From the NCBI RefSeq assembly GCF_009831625.1, contig NZ_WUUS01000001.1, forward strand, positions 310,301 to 374,300: a stretch of 64,000 nt of DNA, given 5' to 3'. How positions within the stretch are numbered: the stretch's first letter is position 1; each line of letters begins with the position of its first letter. Origin of the DNA: Halobaculum saliterrae. GTDB taxonomy: Archaea > Halobacteriota > Halobacteria > Halobacteriales > Haloferacaceae. A program made the translations under genes and the position numbers. Positions 26,019 through 33,784 of the stretch are shown here, in pieces. Under the pieces are notes generated by a model. It was given only the letters and a program-made list of their open reading frames with translations. It searched no databases and had not been told where the DNA came from.

Positions 26019-26555
26019 CTAACCTATCTGCAGAATCTGAGCTTGGAGATGTGATTCAGACTTTTTCGCTTCTTCCCTGCTTATTGTACCGCTAATAATT
26101 GATTTGCCGCTTGCAAATATGAGCATCACTGTTCCGAGTTCCGGTGGTCGATAAATGACGCCAGGAAACTGCTCAGGTTCATACTCAACGTTCTCAAGGC
26201 CTAAATGGATCGCTAAAGTTTCTAATTGGATCTCAGTTCCGAAGTCCGCGAGATAGACAGCGTTGTTCTGCCTGAACGGCACTTCATCAAACTCTACACC
26301 GATCTCTTGTAGAGCATCTAGTAGGTCTTCCTTGGCTTCAAACAAAGCTTCACGACTTTCTGTCCCTCTAATTTGGAAACTTCCCGTACGATATAGAGTG
26401 AATGCCGGACCTCCCTCTTCTAAACGTATCGTAACCGTCGAGTCGCCGTGAGTATTGGCCTCTATATCGAACTCAGCAGAGAGAGCCTCAATTATCTCTG
26501 ATAGCTCTATTTCCCTACCAAGTTCTCCACTACCCATCGTACTCACTACATGCAT
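26019..26555 (-). CDS. Diverged TATA-box-binding protein paralogue
   Basis: 178 residues in two TBP half-repeats. The second is clear: EYEPEQFPGVIYRPPELGTVMLIFASGKSI then SGTISREEA. The first is strongly diverged (GPAFTLYRTGSFQIRGTESREA), with phenylalanines and the RPP/LxFxSGK signature partly lost. The start at 26555 preserves the VVST...GRELELSE-type first strand. Haloarchaea use multiple TBPs, and an element-borne copy could direct transcription of element promoters. It follows the restriction operon upstream and has no adjacent TFB gene. Confidence 0.82.
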   Translation of the reverse strand: MHVVSTMGSGELGREIELSEIIEALSAEFDIEANTHGDSTVTIRLEEGGPAFTLYRTGSFQIRGTESREALFEAKEDLLDALQEIGVEFDEVPFRQNNAVYLADFGTEIQLETLAIHLGLENVEYEPEQFPGVIYRPPELGTVMLIFASGKSIISGTISREEAKKSESHLQAQILQIG

Positions 26556-26629
26556 CCAGGTTACTTCTTCAGAGAGGACCGCTCCTCTTTATTCCACTCG
26601 TTTTCAGCCCCTTCTGTTTTCTCGCTATA

Positions 26630-26758
26630 TTACCAGTCTGACAACCCGAACTGTTCGGTCAAGACCTCGATTGCCTCCTCGACTTTCTTAGATTTCCGCA
26701 GCTCCGGACCGGTGTACTGTTCTTTCCAATATTGCAGATCAAACCAATTCTCGTTACC
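26630..26758 (-). pseudogene. Remnant coding fragment downstream of the methyltransferase
   Basis: An open frame without ATG, GTG or TTG start reads GNENWFDLQYWKEQY... and ends VEEAIEVLTEQFGLSDW before TAA. The ending closely matches the C-terminus of the 142-aa protein at 27466 (IEDAVEVLTSQSGIQDF, then stop). It overlaps the methyltransferase stop by a few bases in another frame. It looks like the tail of a duplicated gene truncated when the methyltransferase was inserted. Confidence 0.5.
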
Positions 26759-27446
26759 AGTCCTGCTGTAGGGAGCGTTGGTTGAGTCTTGTCCGTGCTG
26801 TTTCGACGTACTCGTGTTTTTGTTCTATTCCAAGGTATTGTCTTCCGAGCTGCTGAGCTACCACACAAACCGTGCCGGAGCCGGCGAACGGATCAACGAC
26901 CAGGTCTTCTGGCTTGGTCCACCACTTGATTAGTGTGGAGATGACTTCTTCTGGTTTCTGTGTCGGATGATCGGTGTTGGGTCCACGGTTCTGTATTGAG
27001 GAGTGGATTACGTTGTGGTGTTGTCCGCGTTGGTCCTGGAAGCCGTGTCCTTTGCCTTCGTTGACAGTGGCTATGATGATTTCTTCGACTGCTTCCTGCC
27101 ATTTCACGCCGTAGAGTTGAGGTACAGGGTTGGTTTTGTGCCAGTATGCTTTCTGCCGGAATTCGAGCCCTGCCTGGGTGAGTGCGGCGAGTAGTTCGTG
27201 GGTTCTACGGTTGTTGTAGAAAGTGATCAGGGTGCCGTTGTCGTTCAGTATCCGGGCGATTTCCGGTACCCAGTCATTCGGTGTGATCTGGTTGTCGTCC
27301 CATTCGCCGAAGTCATGAGAGATACTGGATCGGCTTGGAAAATCGGCTTCGAAGTTTGAGGAGAGGTTGTACGGCGGATCAGTCAACACCAAATCCACCG
27401 ACCCAGTTTCTACCTGCTTCAAGATTTCTCGGCAGTCACCATGCAC
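26754..27446 (-). CDS. Orphan DNA methyltransferase (N4-cytosine/N6-adenine, beta-type order)
   Basis: 230 residues. Motif IV DPPYNLSSN lies near the N-terminus (about residue 23) and motif I DPFAGSGT near the C-terminus (about 196), the order of beta-class methylases. The sequence starts MHGDCREIL, as in small phage and plasmid enzymes. No matching restriction gene is adjacent (hsdRMS is a separate system). It could protect the element against host nucleases or regulate replication. Downstream lies a gene fragment in another frame. Confidence 0.87.
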   Translation of the reverse strand: MHGDCREILKQVETGSVDLVLTDPPYNLSSNFEADFPSRSSISHDFGEWDDNQITPNDWVPEIARILNDNGTLITFYNNRRTHELLAALTQAGLEFRQKAYWHKTNPVPQLYGVKWQEAVEEIIIATVNEGKGHGFQDQRGQHHNVIHSSIQNRGPNTDHPTQKPEEVISTLIKWWTKPEDLVVDPFAGSGTVCVVAQQLGRQYLGIEQKHEYVETARTRLNQRSLQQDW

Positions 27447-27465
27447 TACCTGCCCTGGCTCGATC

Positions 27466-27894
27466 TCAGAAGTCTTGGATCCCGCTTTGACTGGTTAAGA
27501 CCTCCACAGCATCCTCGATTTTCTCGACACGGGCTTTGTACAAGCTGAAACCCTCGTACATCTCCTGAGTGTTTGAGTTGCTTCGTGTGTCCAGATAGTC
27601 TTCTGCCTCGGTTGTTGAACCGAAGAACGGGTCGGCCTCCTCACCGTTCACCTCCGTATGGTACAATGCGGCCCCCGTATCCGGATTCAACCAATAATAA
27701 ACCGTGTTCCGTCGGCCATCCGTATGCAGATTCGATTTCCCACCATCCAACACGACCTCCTCATCACCCTCTAATTCCTTCAAGGATTTTCTGTAATGGG
27801 CTTCTGGAAAGTAGTTCTCCAGTTTGAATCGGAGCATGCCGGAGAACGTGGTGCCTCCGGTCAAGTTCATCCAGTACGGCTTCTCCTCTTCCAC
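27466..27894 (-). CDS. Hypothetical protein (142 aa)
   Basis: Acidic globular protein with no recognised domain. It starts with GTG at 27894, supported by GGAGGAG 8 nt upstream. The reading frame remains open further upstream, to a TGA, but without start codons. It has a C-terminal helix VEKIEDAVEVLTSQSGIQDF that recurs as a fragment at 26630. It lies in a same-strand group with the 111-aa and DUF932 genes; the gap to the former is 35 bp. Confidence 0.6.
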   Translation of the reverse strand: MEEEKPYWMNLTGGTTFSGMLRFKLENYFPEAHYRKSLKELEGDEEVVLDGGKSNLHTDGRRNTVYYWLNPDTGAALYHTEVNGEEADPFFGSTTEAEDYLDTRSNSNTQEMYEGFSLYKARVEKIEDAVEVLTSQSGIQDF

Positions 27895-27929
27895 AAACCG
27901 CTTCTCCTCCAGTATTTCTTCAACAGATT

Positions 27930-28265
27930 CTATAATCCATCACCTCTCTCATCGTTTTCAAGCAAGGCGTTGAGCTCTGTCTCGTACAGCTGCGAAACCT
28001 GGTAGCCGCCGTCCGGAAACAACTCCCCATCCGGATCATCGTCGAACTCGTCGTCAACACGGTACGCTCCTGCCTGCTTCAACTGATCCTTAGTGAAGTA
28101 GCCGTACTCCCACTGATCGAAGGTATTCGGGCTTTTCACACGGCCAAAATACAGGTCGTCTTCGGTTTTGTCGTACGCCTCCCACTTCCAGTTAGGAAGG
28201 AACGCCGCCTCCCAAGCAGCTAACGGCTCCTCATCACTGTAATCATCTGCCACAACAGATTCCAC
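27930..28265 (-). CDS. Hypothetical protein (111 aa), in operon with DUF932 gene
   Basis: Very acidic, Trp/Tyr rich (AFLPNWKWEAYDKTEDDLYFG; FDQWEYGYFT). The GTG start lies 1 bp from the stop of the DUF932 gene, so the two are almost certainly cotranscribed. No catalytic motif or membrane segment is visible. Its size and charge resemble single-strand-DNA mimics or plasmid partner proteins, but this is speculation. Confidence 0.6.
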   Translation of the reverse strand: MESVVADDYSDEEPLAAWEAAFLPNWKWEAYDKTEDDLYFGRVKSPNTFDQWEYGYFTKDQLKQAGAYRVDDEFDDDPDGELFPDGGYQVSQLYETELNALLENDERGDGL

Positions 28266-28266
28266 C

Positions 28267-29136
28267 TTATGCGCCGAGGCCGTGCAGCCCGCGTAGCTCT
28301 CTCAAGGTTTCAACTTCGCCATCCCAGTACGGTTCCGCGCCACCTCGTTCAATCAACTGGCGGCTTCGAGACTCAACCGCAACCCGGCCAACCTGCTCAG
28401 GGTCAGGGATACTGTTCGAACCATTCTCCAACAGTTGAGCAGCCGATTCAAACCCGTCAGCCAACCGGTGCCGCGAAACACTGTCATCCGTGTAATGGGT
28501 TAGTACACGAGTTGCAGCATTGTACGTCTCCCAAAGCGACGGACTATCCGGATCATCTACCTCCTCATACAAACCGTTCAACAAGTCAGGAACCGGGTTA
28601 TCCAAGAACCGGCCGACACCAGACTCCAGTAAGACCAATAGGGCCTCCTCCTGGTTCATGAACTCCCTGTTCTGAGCCTGAGCTAACCGGTGCTCAACTT
28701 CAGCGGGGCTCTCAGCTACAGCATCAACCGCGTTATACGCCAATCCGGGATCGAACGGATCGCCGTGAGTCTGCTCAAAACCTAGTTCAGATACAAACGC
28801 GGTCATACCGTTACTGCAGACCTCACGTTCCGCACCGACATCATACTTCAAACCGTGGAAACCACTGTGTCCGCTTCTAACCTGTAAACCTAGTTTGATC
28901 GGGTCATCTTGGTCTGCGTAAACCGTTGTCCCGTCGAAATCGATGTCAGCTATCATCTTATGCGCGGTCGGGGAAACAGAGACACTGCCGCTCGGAGAGA
29001 TACCGTGGCGATCAACCGCATCACCAACCGTCTCCAAGACATCCCCGTACTGGATAACGTTGTAGAAGTCATCGTTACTGGACACTACACCTGTGGTCCG
29101 ACCATCATCCGTCCACAAACTATCCCTGTACGGCAC
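28267..29136 (-). CDS. DUF932 family protein (phage/plasmid-type)
   Basis: At least 289 residues. The core GLQVRSGHSGFHGLKYDV...REVCSNGMTAF matches the DUF932 signature (GL...NS/SGH...G and R..CSNG). DUF932 proteins are widespread on plasmids and phages with unproven function. The coordinates use the first standard start (GTG 29136). Protein-like sequence continues in frame upstream to 29325 (WFCKGDFEIKGEQYSF..., SRHDVYAHHTES...), so the real protein is probably about 55-60 residues longer with a non-standard start. Confidence 0.75.
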   Translation of the reverse strand: MPYRDSLWTDDGRTTGVVSSNDDFYNVIQYGDVLETVGDAVDRHGISPSGSVSVSPTAHKMIADIDFDGTTVYADQDDPIKLGLQVRSGHSGFHGLKYDVGAEREVCSNGMTAFVSELGFEQTHGDPFDPGLAYNAVDAVAESPAEVEHRLAQAQNREFMNQEEALLVLLESGVGRFLDNPVPDLLNGLYEEVDDPDSPSLWETYNAATRVLTHYTDDSVSRHRLADGFESAAQLLENGSNSIPDPEQVGRVAVESRSRQLIERGGAEPYWDGEVETLRELRGLHGLGA

Positions 29137-29325
29137 ACTTTCCCACTCATCACTCTCAGTGTGATGTGCGTAGACGTCATGCCGACTTACTTCAGGAAGC
29201 TCTTCTGCGGTTTCATAGAGTTGTTCTAAACTGTCGAAGCTGTACTGTTCTCCTTTGATCTCGAAATCACCCTTACAAAACCATACATAGGGAGAAACAA
29301 TGTACCGGATAGGACAGACCCCGTT

Positions 29326-30954
29326 TCAATTGGAACTTCTTCGTATTGCCGACTTCCGGCTACTAAGACTAGGGTGGACACCGGACAAAGCAAAGCTCCC
29401 GTAGTAGAACCCAAATATGGACTCTAACAGACCGCGGGGAGTATTGACACTGAAGTTTGTCACCGTCGGAGAGAGCCCTGCCGCACTCCCTGGATTCTCT
29501 CGATATTCAACTTCTTGAAGCCTGTTCAACGCAGCTACTACTGCGTCCTCACCCACCTCGTCCACAGCATATCGATCAGCACGGAACTCCCGGCTACGGA
29601 ACTCCAAGACACCGAACAGCACATTCCGACCAGTGAAGATAAACGAAGCCAGCAAACCAGCCAAAAGCGCCAACCAAGCATCACTGTAGTGGAAATGACC
29701 TTCCTCGTGGACAACAACCGCCTCCAACTCACTCTGGCTAAGCTCATCCACCAATCCCTGAGAAACCACAACAAAACGCGTGAAACCCAAATGTACAGCA
29801 CCCGCCGTACAAACCTCAGAATCCACAATACGCAGAGGAACACTCCGATCTAAACCCAGATCCACAGGCTCCGACTTAACCGCAAGAACAGCATTGTCGT
29901 AGAGAAAACTGGAAAACTGATAGACAACACCACCCATATAATAAAAAATCGGGGCTACAGCCGTCAAAACCACTAAATAGACGGCGAATTGACCGGTTTC
30001 AGCTGCGAAATTCAATCCACTCACCATTAGATATCCTGAGTAGAGTGCAAAAATGATAGACCAAGAGACCACGAGAAATGTAGTGACCACAAGCTTGGAC
30101 AAGGGGATCTCTATCTGTTTTCCCAAATCTAAATGCGTAGAGACAATTCGATGAGTCAGTTGGACTCCATTGTATGTGGCGTAGATCAGGAATAAGAATA
30201 GTCCGATGAGAAGTGAAGAGAAGAGAATAGGCGAACTGTTGAATACACTACTAAAGTCGCCAGAAACAACCACCAGACACAGTGTTTCGATTAATAGAAA
30301 CGCAAAAATACTGATACAGTATGCCAATACAATCTTCGGAATAGCTTTGATGAGATCCCGGATTTTCCGCTGCCACCTGGTCGTCCGCTCTACAACAATA
30401 TCTTGATACTCCCAATAGAACCGCGATAAAAATAGGAATATAAATGGACAAAATATCTTATAGAACGAATCGATCACCGATAGAGGAGCCAGTAATACGA
30501 CCCCAATTAACAACGTTATCAACTGATTGGCGTAGAACCGGTTATCGCCTTTATCAAAAATGTCTCTTACAGGGCTTTGATCAGCACCATATCCACTCAG
30601 CGAATATAGGATAGAAGCGGACAAGATCACAACTCCGAAATTAAGTAACACAAATATACCCGAGAGAAGCTCAACGATGGTCAGACCAAATAATAATACA
30701 GAGCTCGTGAATACGAGTGCCGCAAAAAAGTAGACAGAAGCATACTTCTTTTCGATCAACCGATAACTGCCCTCCGTGGGAATAAGCCTCCAATTGAAAC
30801 GGATACCGAACAACAGCTTTGACTCCAGTTTGGTGAATTCAAGATCCTCTTCTGAGCCGGTTTCTACAGCATCATTCGGTAGTTCCGAACGAATTTCTAG
30901 CGGGGTGAACTCTACATCAGCTTCGGATTGCTGAAGAAGTAGCCGTTCGGTCAT
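29326..30954 (-). CDS. Membrane M48-family metalloprotease
   Basis: 542 residues. Two clusters of hydrophobic segments (about residues 70-260 and 290-345) precede the zinc protease domain with VVHEEGHFHYSD (HExxH at about 416) and the third ligand in EFRADRYA. Substrate-entry and C-terminal parts resemble HtpX/BlaR1-type enzymes. It starts directly at the stop of the AbrB-like gene (no gap). It probably cleaves a membrane or regulatory protein, perhaps in response to stress or infection. The N-terminal 60 residues are acidic and cytosolic. Confidence 0.82.
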   Translation of the reverse strand: MTERLLLQQSEADVEFTPLEIRSELPNDAVETGSEEDLEFTKLESKLLFGIRFNWRLIPTEGSYRLIEKKYASVYFFAALVFTSSVLLFGLTIVELLSGIFVLLNFGVVILSASILYSLSGYGADQSPVRDIFDKGDNRFYANQLITLLIGVVLLAPLSVIDSFYKIFCPFIFLFLSRFYWEYQDIVVERTTRWQRKIRDLIKAIPKIVLAYCISIFAFLLIETLCLVVVSGDFSSVFNSSPILFSSLLIGLFLFLIYATYNGVQLTHRIVSTHLDLGKQIEIPLSKLVVTTFLVVSWSIIFALYSGYLMVSGLNFAAETGQFAVYLVVLTAVAPIFYYMGGVVYQFSSFLYDNAVLAVKSEPVDLGLDRSVPLRIVDSEVCTAGAVHLGFTRFVVVSQGLVDELSQSELEAVVVHEEGHFHYSDAWLALLAGLLASFIFTGRNVLFGVLEFRSREFRADRYAVDEVGEDAVVAALNRLQEVEYRENPGSAAGLSPTVTNFSVNTPRGLLESIFGFYYGSFALSGVHPSLSSRKSAIRRSSN

Positions 30955-31443
30955 TCAGTGAAATTTAGGTACTTGTTCGATTTCCCTGAGCTGGTCTGAG
31001 TCCGAGAACCGTTGGTTGAACTGATCTTCAGTCAGAACGTAACACGACTTTTTGCTTCCTTCAGTCATTCTGTCGTGGAATACGAAGTGAAGCCAACCGT
31101 CCCGTGGTAAATCAATCTTTTCCGCTGCTCGTGGCTTCATTTTGGGTTCCCCTCTGCCTTTGAAGTCATCGAAGAACGCTTTCGGAATCCCACAGGTATA
31201 CTCACTGTCTCCTGCCCGGAAGTTACGGGATTCACCACTGTATTCGTAATTGGGTTCCTCTAGCTCTTGGCGTGTAGCGATAAGAACTCCAACTGTTTTT
31301 TCGTAGTGCCAAAGCACAGGAAAACCCGGTTTCAAAATAGATTCTTCACGGAAAACTCGGTCCGGGATACGAACATACCTACTGCCGCTGCCTTTGATCT
31401 TAGAAACGCCCGCGTGCGTCCACGACCGGTCGTCTTCACGCAT
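30955..31443 (-). CDS. AbrB/SpoVT-like N-terminal domain protein, coupled to the M48 protease
   Basis: 162 residues. The first 50 (KIKGSGSRYVRIPDRVF, ILKPGFPVLWHYE) resemble a swapped-hairpin AbrB strand order (SGSRYVRIP...V). The rest (IPKAFFDDFKGRG, WLHFVFHDRMTEGSKKSCYVLT) is unrecognised. The gene ends where the protease begins, implying translational coupling. It could be a DNA-binding regulator of the pair or the protease's substrate. Confidence 0.6.
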   Translation of the reverse strand: MREDDRSWTHAGVSKIKGSGSRYVRIPDRVFREESILKPGFPVLWHYEKTVGVLIATRQELEEPNYEYSGESRNFRAGDSEYTCGIPKAFFDDFKGRGEPKMKPRAAEKIDLPRDGWLHFVFHDRMTEGSKKSCYVLTEDQFNQRFSDSDQLREIEQVPKFH

Positions 31444-31544
31444 ATTTAGGTTACAGACCGATAGTACGGGAAGCCGTTGGTAAATAATGGTATGGTGGAA
31501 AACAGGTAAAGAAGAGAGGAGTTCGAGAGGAAGGGAGGAGGTGG

Positions 31545-32078
31545 TTACTCCAAGTATGACTGTACTGGCTGTCTTACTGACTCGTTGATTCTGTATGCCT
31601 CCTCTGCTGCAGCACCCATCTCCTCAAAAGCAGATTCAAGACTTTGTTCGTCGTAGTCCCAAGGAACATTCAAAGATAGAAGATCGTAGTTGAGGTTGTC
31701 CCCCGACGCTGTAGACAAGTATTCCGATTCTGTGTGTTGTTCTGCGATAGCGTTGTATACTTTTGAAAGCTGGCTCTCGAAGGAGTCTTCTGCCGGCATT
31801 CTGTTGCTGTGAGGTTCCGGAATAACTGTTTGCCTTAGTCGTCCGGTCAAAGCTGCATCCCATTCTTCAGAGGGCATCATTGTTCTGAGGATGCTGTCTG
31901 TGCTATTGTGTACGTAATCCAGTTCGGATATTCTTCCTTCTGATGCTGTTTCAGCTGCATCCTCTTGTGAAAGCCTAGAGTCCTGTTTTACATCCCATTC
32001 GGCCAGGTCTTCGATTGTATTGGTTAGTGTTTGGAAGTATTCTGCGTCGACTTCTCCGAATCCATCAACAAATATCAT
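31545..32078 (-). CDS. Hypothetical acidic protein (177 aa)
   Basis: Helical, strongly acidic, no recognised motif; starts MIFVDGFGEVDAEYFQTL. A TATA-like TTTAAAAAAG (32101-32110, minus strand) lies 26 nt before the ATG, indicating a leaderless transcript separate from the secretion operon opposite. It is upstream of the AbrB-like/M48 pair by 100 bp on the same strand. Confidence 0.6.
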   Translation of the reverse strand: MIFVDGFGEVDAEYFQTLTNTIEDLAEWDVKQDSRLSQEDAAETASEGRISELDYVHNSTDSILRTMMPSEEWDAALTGRLRQTVIPEPHSNRMPAEDSFESQLSKVYNAIAEQHTESEYLSTASGDNLNYDLLSLNVPWDYDEQSLESAFEEMGAAAEEAYRINESVRQPVQSYLE

Positions 32079-32276
32079 AATTGTTACCTTTTGGTGCTAA
32101 CTTTTTTAAATGTTCTTCCGGGTGGGAGGCGAATTCCAACACCATACCCAACCAGTGAAACGCCGGGCAGTAGTCGAACACAGGCATAAATCACAGAATC
32201 TGCAATCATCACAGAATCCGGATTTTCCACCGAACAGCCCAGATCAAAAGACCCCTCAAAAATAGACAATTCGGAC

Positions 32277-32286
32277 ATATATAATA
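32277..32286 (+). promoter_or_regulatory. Promoter (TATA box) of the conjugation operon
   Basis: ATATATAATA is centred near 32281. The expected transcription start (about 32307) gives a leader of about 18 nt to the first gene at 32325. The genes from 32325 to 39295 overlap or abut, so this is probably the main promoter of the secretion operon. Confidence 0.55.
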
Positions 32287-32324
32287 CTCGACTAACATGT
32301 CAGCCCCCAAATCTCGGACTTGCA

Positions 32325-32675
32325 ATGCCCCGAAAAATCCAGTTCGTGACTGCGATCACGGCACTGATCCTGACCGCATCCGCGCCCGCATCAGCAAGCC
32401 ACGGCACGTTGAAATGTGAGGTCCCGTCATCGCTCCTTCCGTTGTTCGACCTGCTGCACACCCTGACTGATGTTGCGTTCTTAATGGGTGTTGGACTGGC
32501 CACCTTGGGATTCACTGTTGCTGGTATCCTGATTGCTGGCCCGTTCGGTGACGACTACACTCAGCACGGTAAGAGAACGGTGAAACGCGTGTTCATCGGG
32601 ACCGTGCTGTTGCTGTCGGCAGGAATGATTGTCTCGTTCCTGACCAGCCAGATGGGAGGTACCTTCTGCACATGA
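32325..32675 (+). CDS. VirB2/TrbC-like pilin-type membrane protein
   Basis: 116 residues. A signal peptide (FVTAITALILTASAPASA, cleavage near residue 24) is followed by a short Cys-containing loop and two membrane helices (about 45-72 and 88-110) joined by a basic loop (QHGKRTVKR). This is the layout of VirB2/TrbC pilins. It is the first gene of the secretion operon and overlaps the next by 4 nt. Two cysteines (LKCEV and TFCT at the end) could form a disulfide. The family assignment rests on topology and context. Confidence 0.6.
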   Translation: MPRKIQFVTAITALILTASAPASASHGTLKCEVPSSLLPLFDLLHTLTDVAFLMGVGLATLGFTVAGILIAGPFGDDYTQHGKRTVKRVFIGTVLLLSAGMIVSFLTSQMGGTFCT

Positions 32676-33784
32676 ACCCGTTCAAAACTCTGGTAGTCGT
32701 ATTGCTGATCACCGGATTAGCAGTACCAGCAACCGCTACAACACCCACCCCTGAGAACGATGAAGAATCCGAAGAGGATGATTCGGATACTGTTATCGAC
32801 TTCTCCGGGTTGAGCTCAGCTATTGATGACCTCGTCGATGAATTAGCCGACTTCACCGGGTCCTGGGATGCTACACTCGAGGACCTGCTGATCGCGGTGT
32901 TGTTTAAACCGTTTCAGACCTTGGCACAACAACTGGTTCGACAGTTCACACTCGTACTGACAAACACACCGACGATCTATCCCAACCCGGTCGTCGAGGA
33001 AGTCCACCGAGACACATTACTGGTGGCCTATGCCGTTGCCGGTGTAGTGCTTCCTGCGACAGGGATTCTGTATATGTATGGCTCCGTTCTCGGTGTGAGC
33101 TACCGCGAGGTCCGAATGATCTTACCGCGGTTCATCACCGCACTAGTCTTCGCCACGATCTCACTGCCCCTGCTTCAGTACACGGTCGAGTTCTCGGATG
33201 CGTTGGTGTACGCGTTCGCACCAACCGGATTGACGATGTCCACAACCCAGCTCGCCGGGTTATCAGTGGCACTGGTACTGGTCTGGGTGATAAACGCGTC
33301 TCTCCTACTCGTATTAGTTGCCGTCTTCATCATTCGGAACGTCTACATCCTGTTCGTAGCCGCGATCAGCCCATTACTGGCCTTAGCCTGGGCGTTCCCG
33401 ACTACCAAGCGATACGCGGATACGTTCATCTCCGGGTACTGGACCGCGTTAGCGATGGCACCGCTCGACGTACTTGTACTGAAATTCATTTTCTCACTGT
33501 TAAACGCTCAAGGCAGCGGAGTACAAGGAGTATCCAACTGGGTTCTAGGTGTCGCCGGGTTCACCCTGCTGCTCTGGGTTCCTTACCAGTTGTACGGAGC
33601 AAGCCAGGCGATCCTCGGTCAAGCCTACATGGTCTCACGAGGGGTCAAAACACGGGTCAAACAAAGAAAACAGGCGAGGAAACGGGAGGAGTACCGTGAG
33701 AAACGCTTGAAGCAGGGACGACACGAGAACCGTCGAAAGCGGAGCAAGTTCCGATTTGAGGATGAGGAGGACGATGATGATTAA
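32672..33784 (+). CDS. VirB6/TrbL-like polytopic conjugation channel protein
   Basis: 370 residues. A cleavable N-terminus (VVVLLITGLAVPATA) and an acidic linker are followed by about six membrane segments (about 110-310) and a highly basic C-terminal tail (KTRVKQRKQARKREE). The size and topology match VirB6/TrbL channel subunits. It overlaps its upstream neighbour (ATGA) and the VirB4-like gene downstream. It probably forms the inner-membrane part of the transfer channel. Confidence 0.68.
   Translation: MNPFKTLVVVLLITGLAVPATATTPTPENDEESEEDDSDTVIDFSGLSSAIDDLVDELADFTGSWDATLEDLLIAVLFKPFQTLAQQLVRQFTLVLTNTPTIYPNPVVEEVHRDTLLVAYAVAGVVLPATGILYMYGSVLGVSYREVRMILPRFITALVFATISLPLLQYTVEFSDALVYAFAPTGLTMSTTQLAGLSVALVLVWVINASLLLVLVAVFIIRNVYILFVAAISPLLALAWAFPTTKRYADTFISGYWTALAMAPLDVLVLKFIFSLLNAQGSGVQGVSNWVLGVAGFTLLLWVPYQLYGASQAILGQAYMVSRGVKTRVKQRKQARKREEYREKRLKQGRHENRRKRSKFRFEDEEDDDD

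Noticed and set aside
32084-32278. 64-aa minus-strand ORF
   Set aside because: Its ATG lies within the TATA box assigned to the conjugation operon, and it covers the TATA box of the 31545 gene, so it is probably non-coding.
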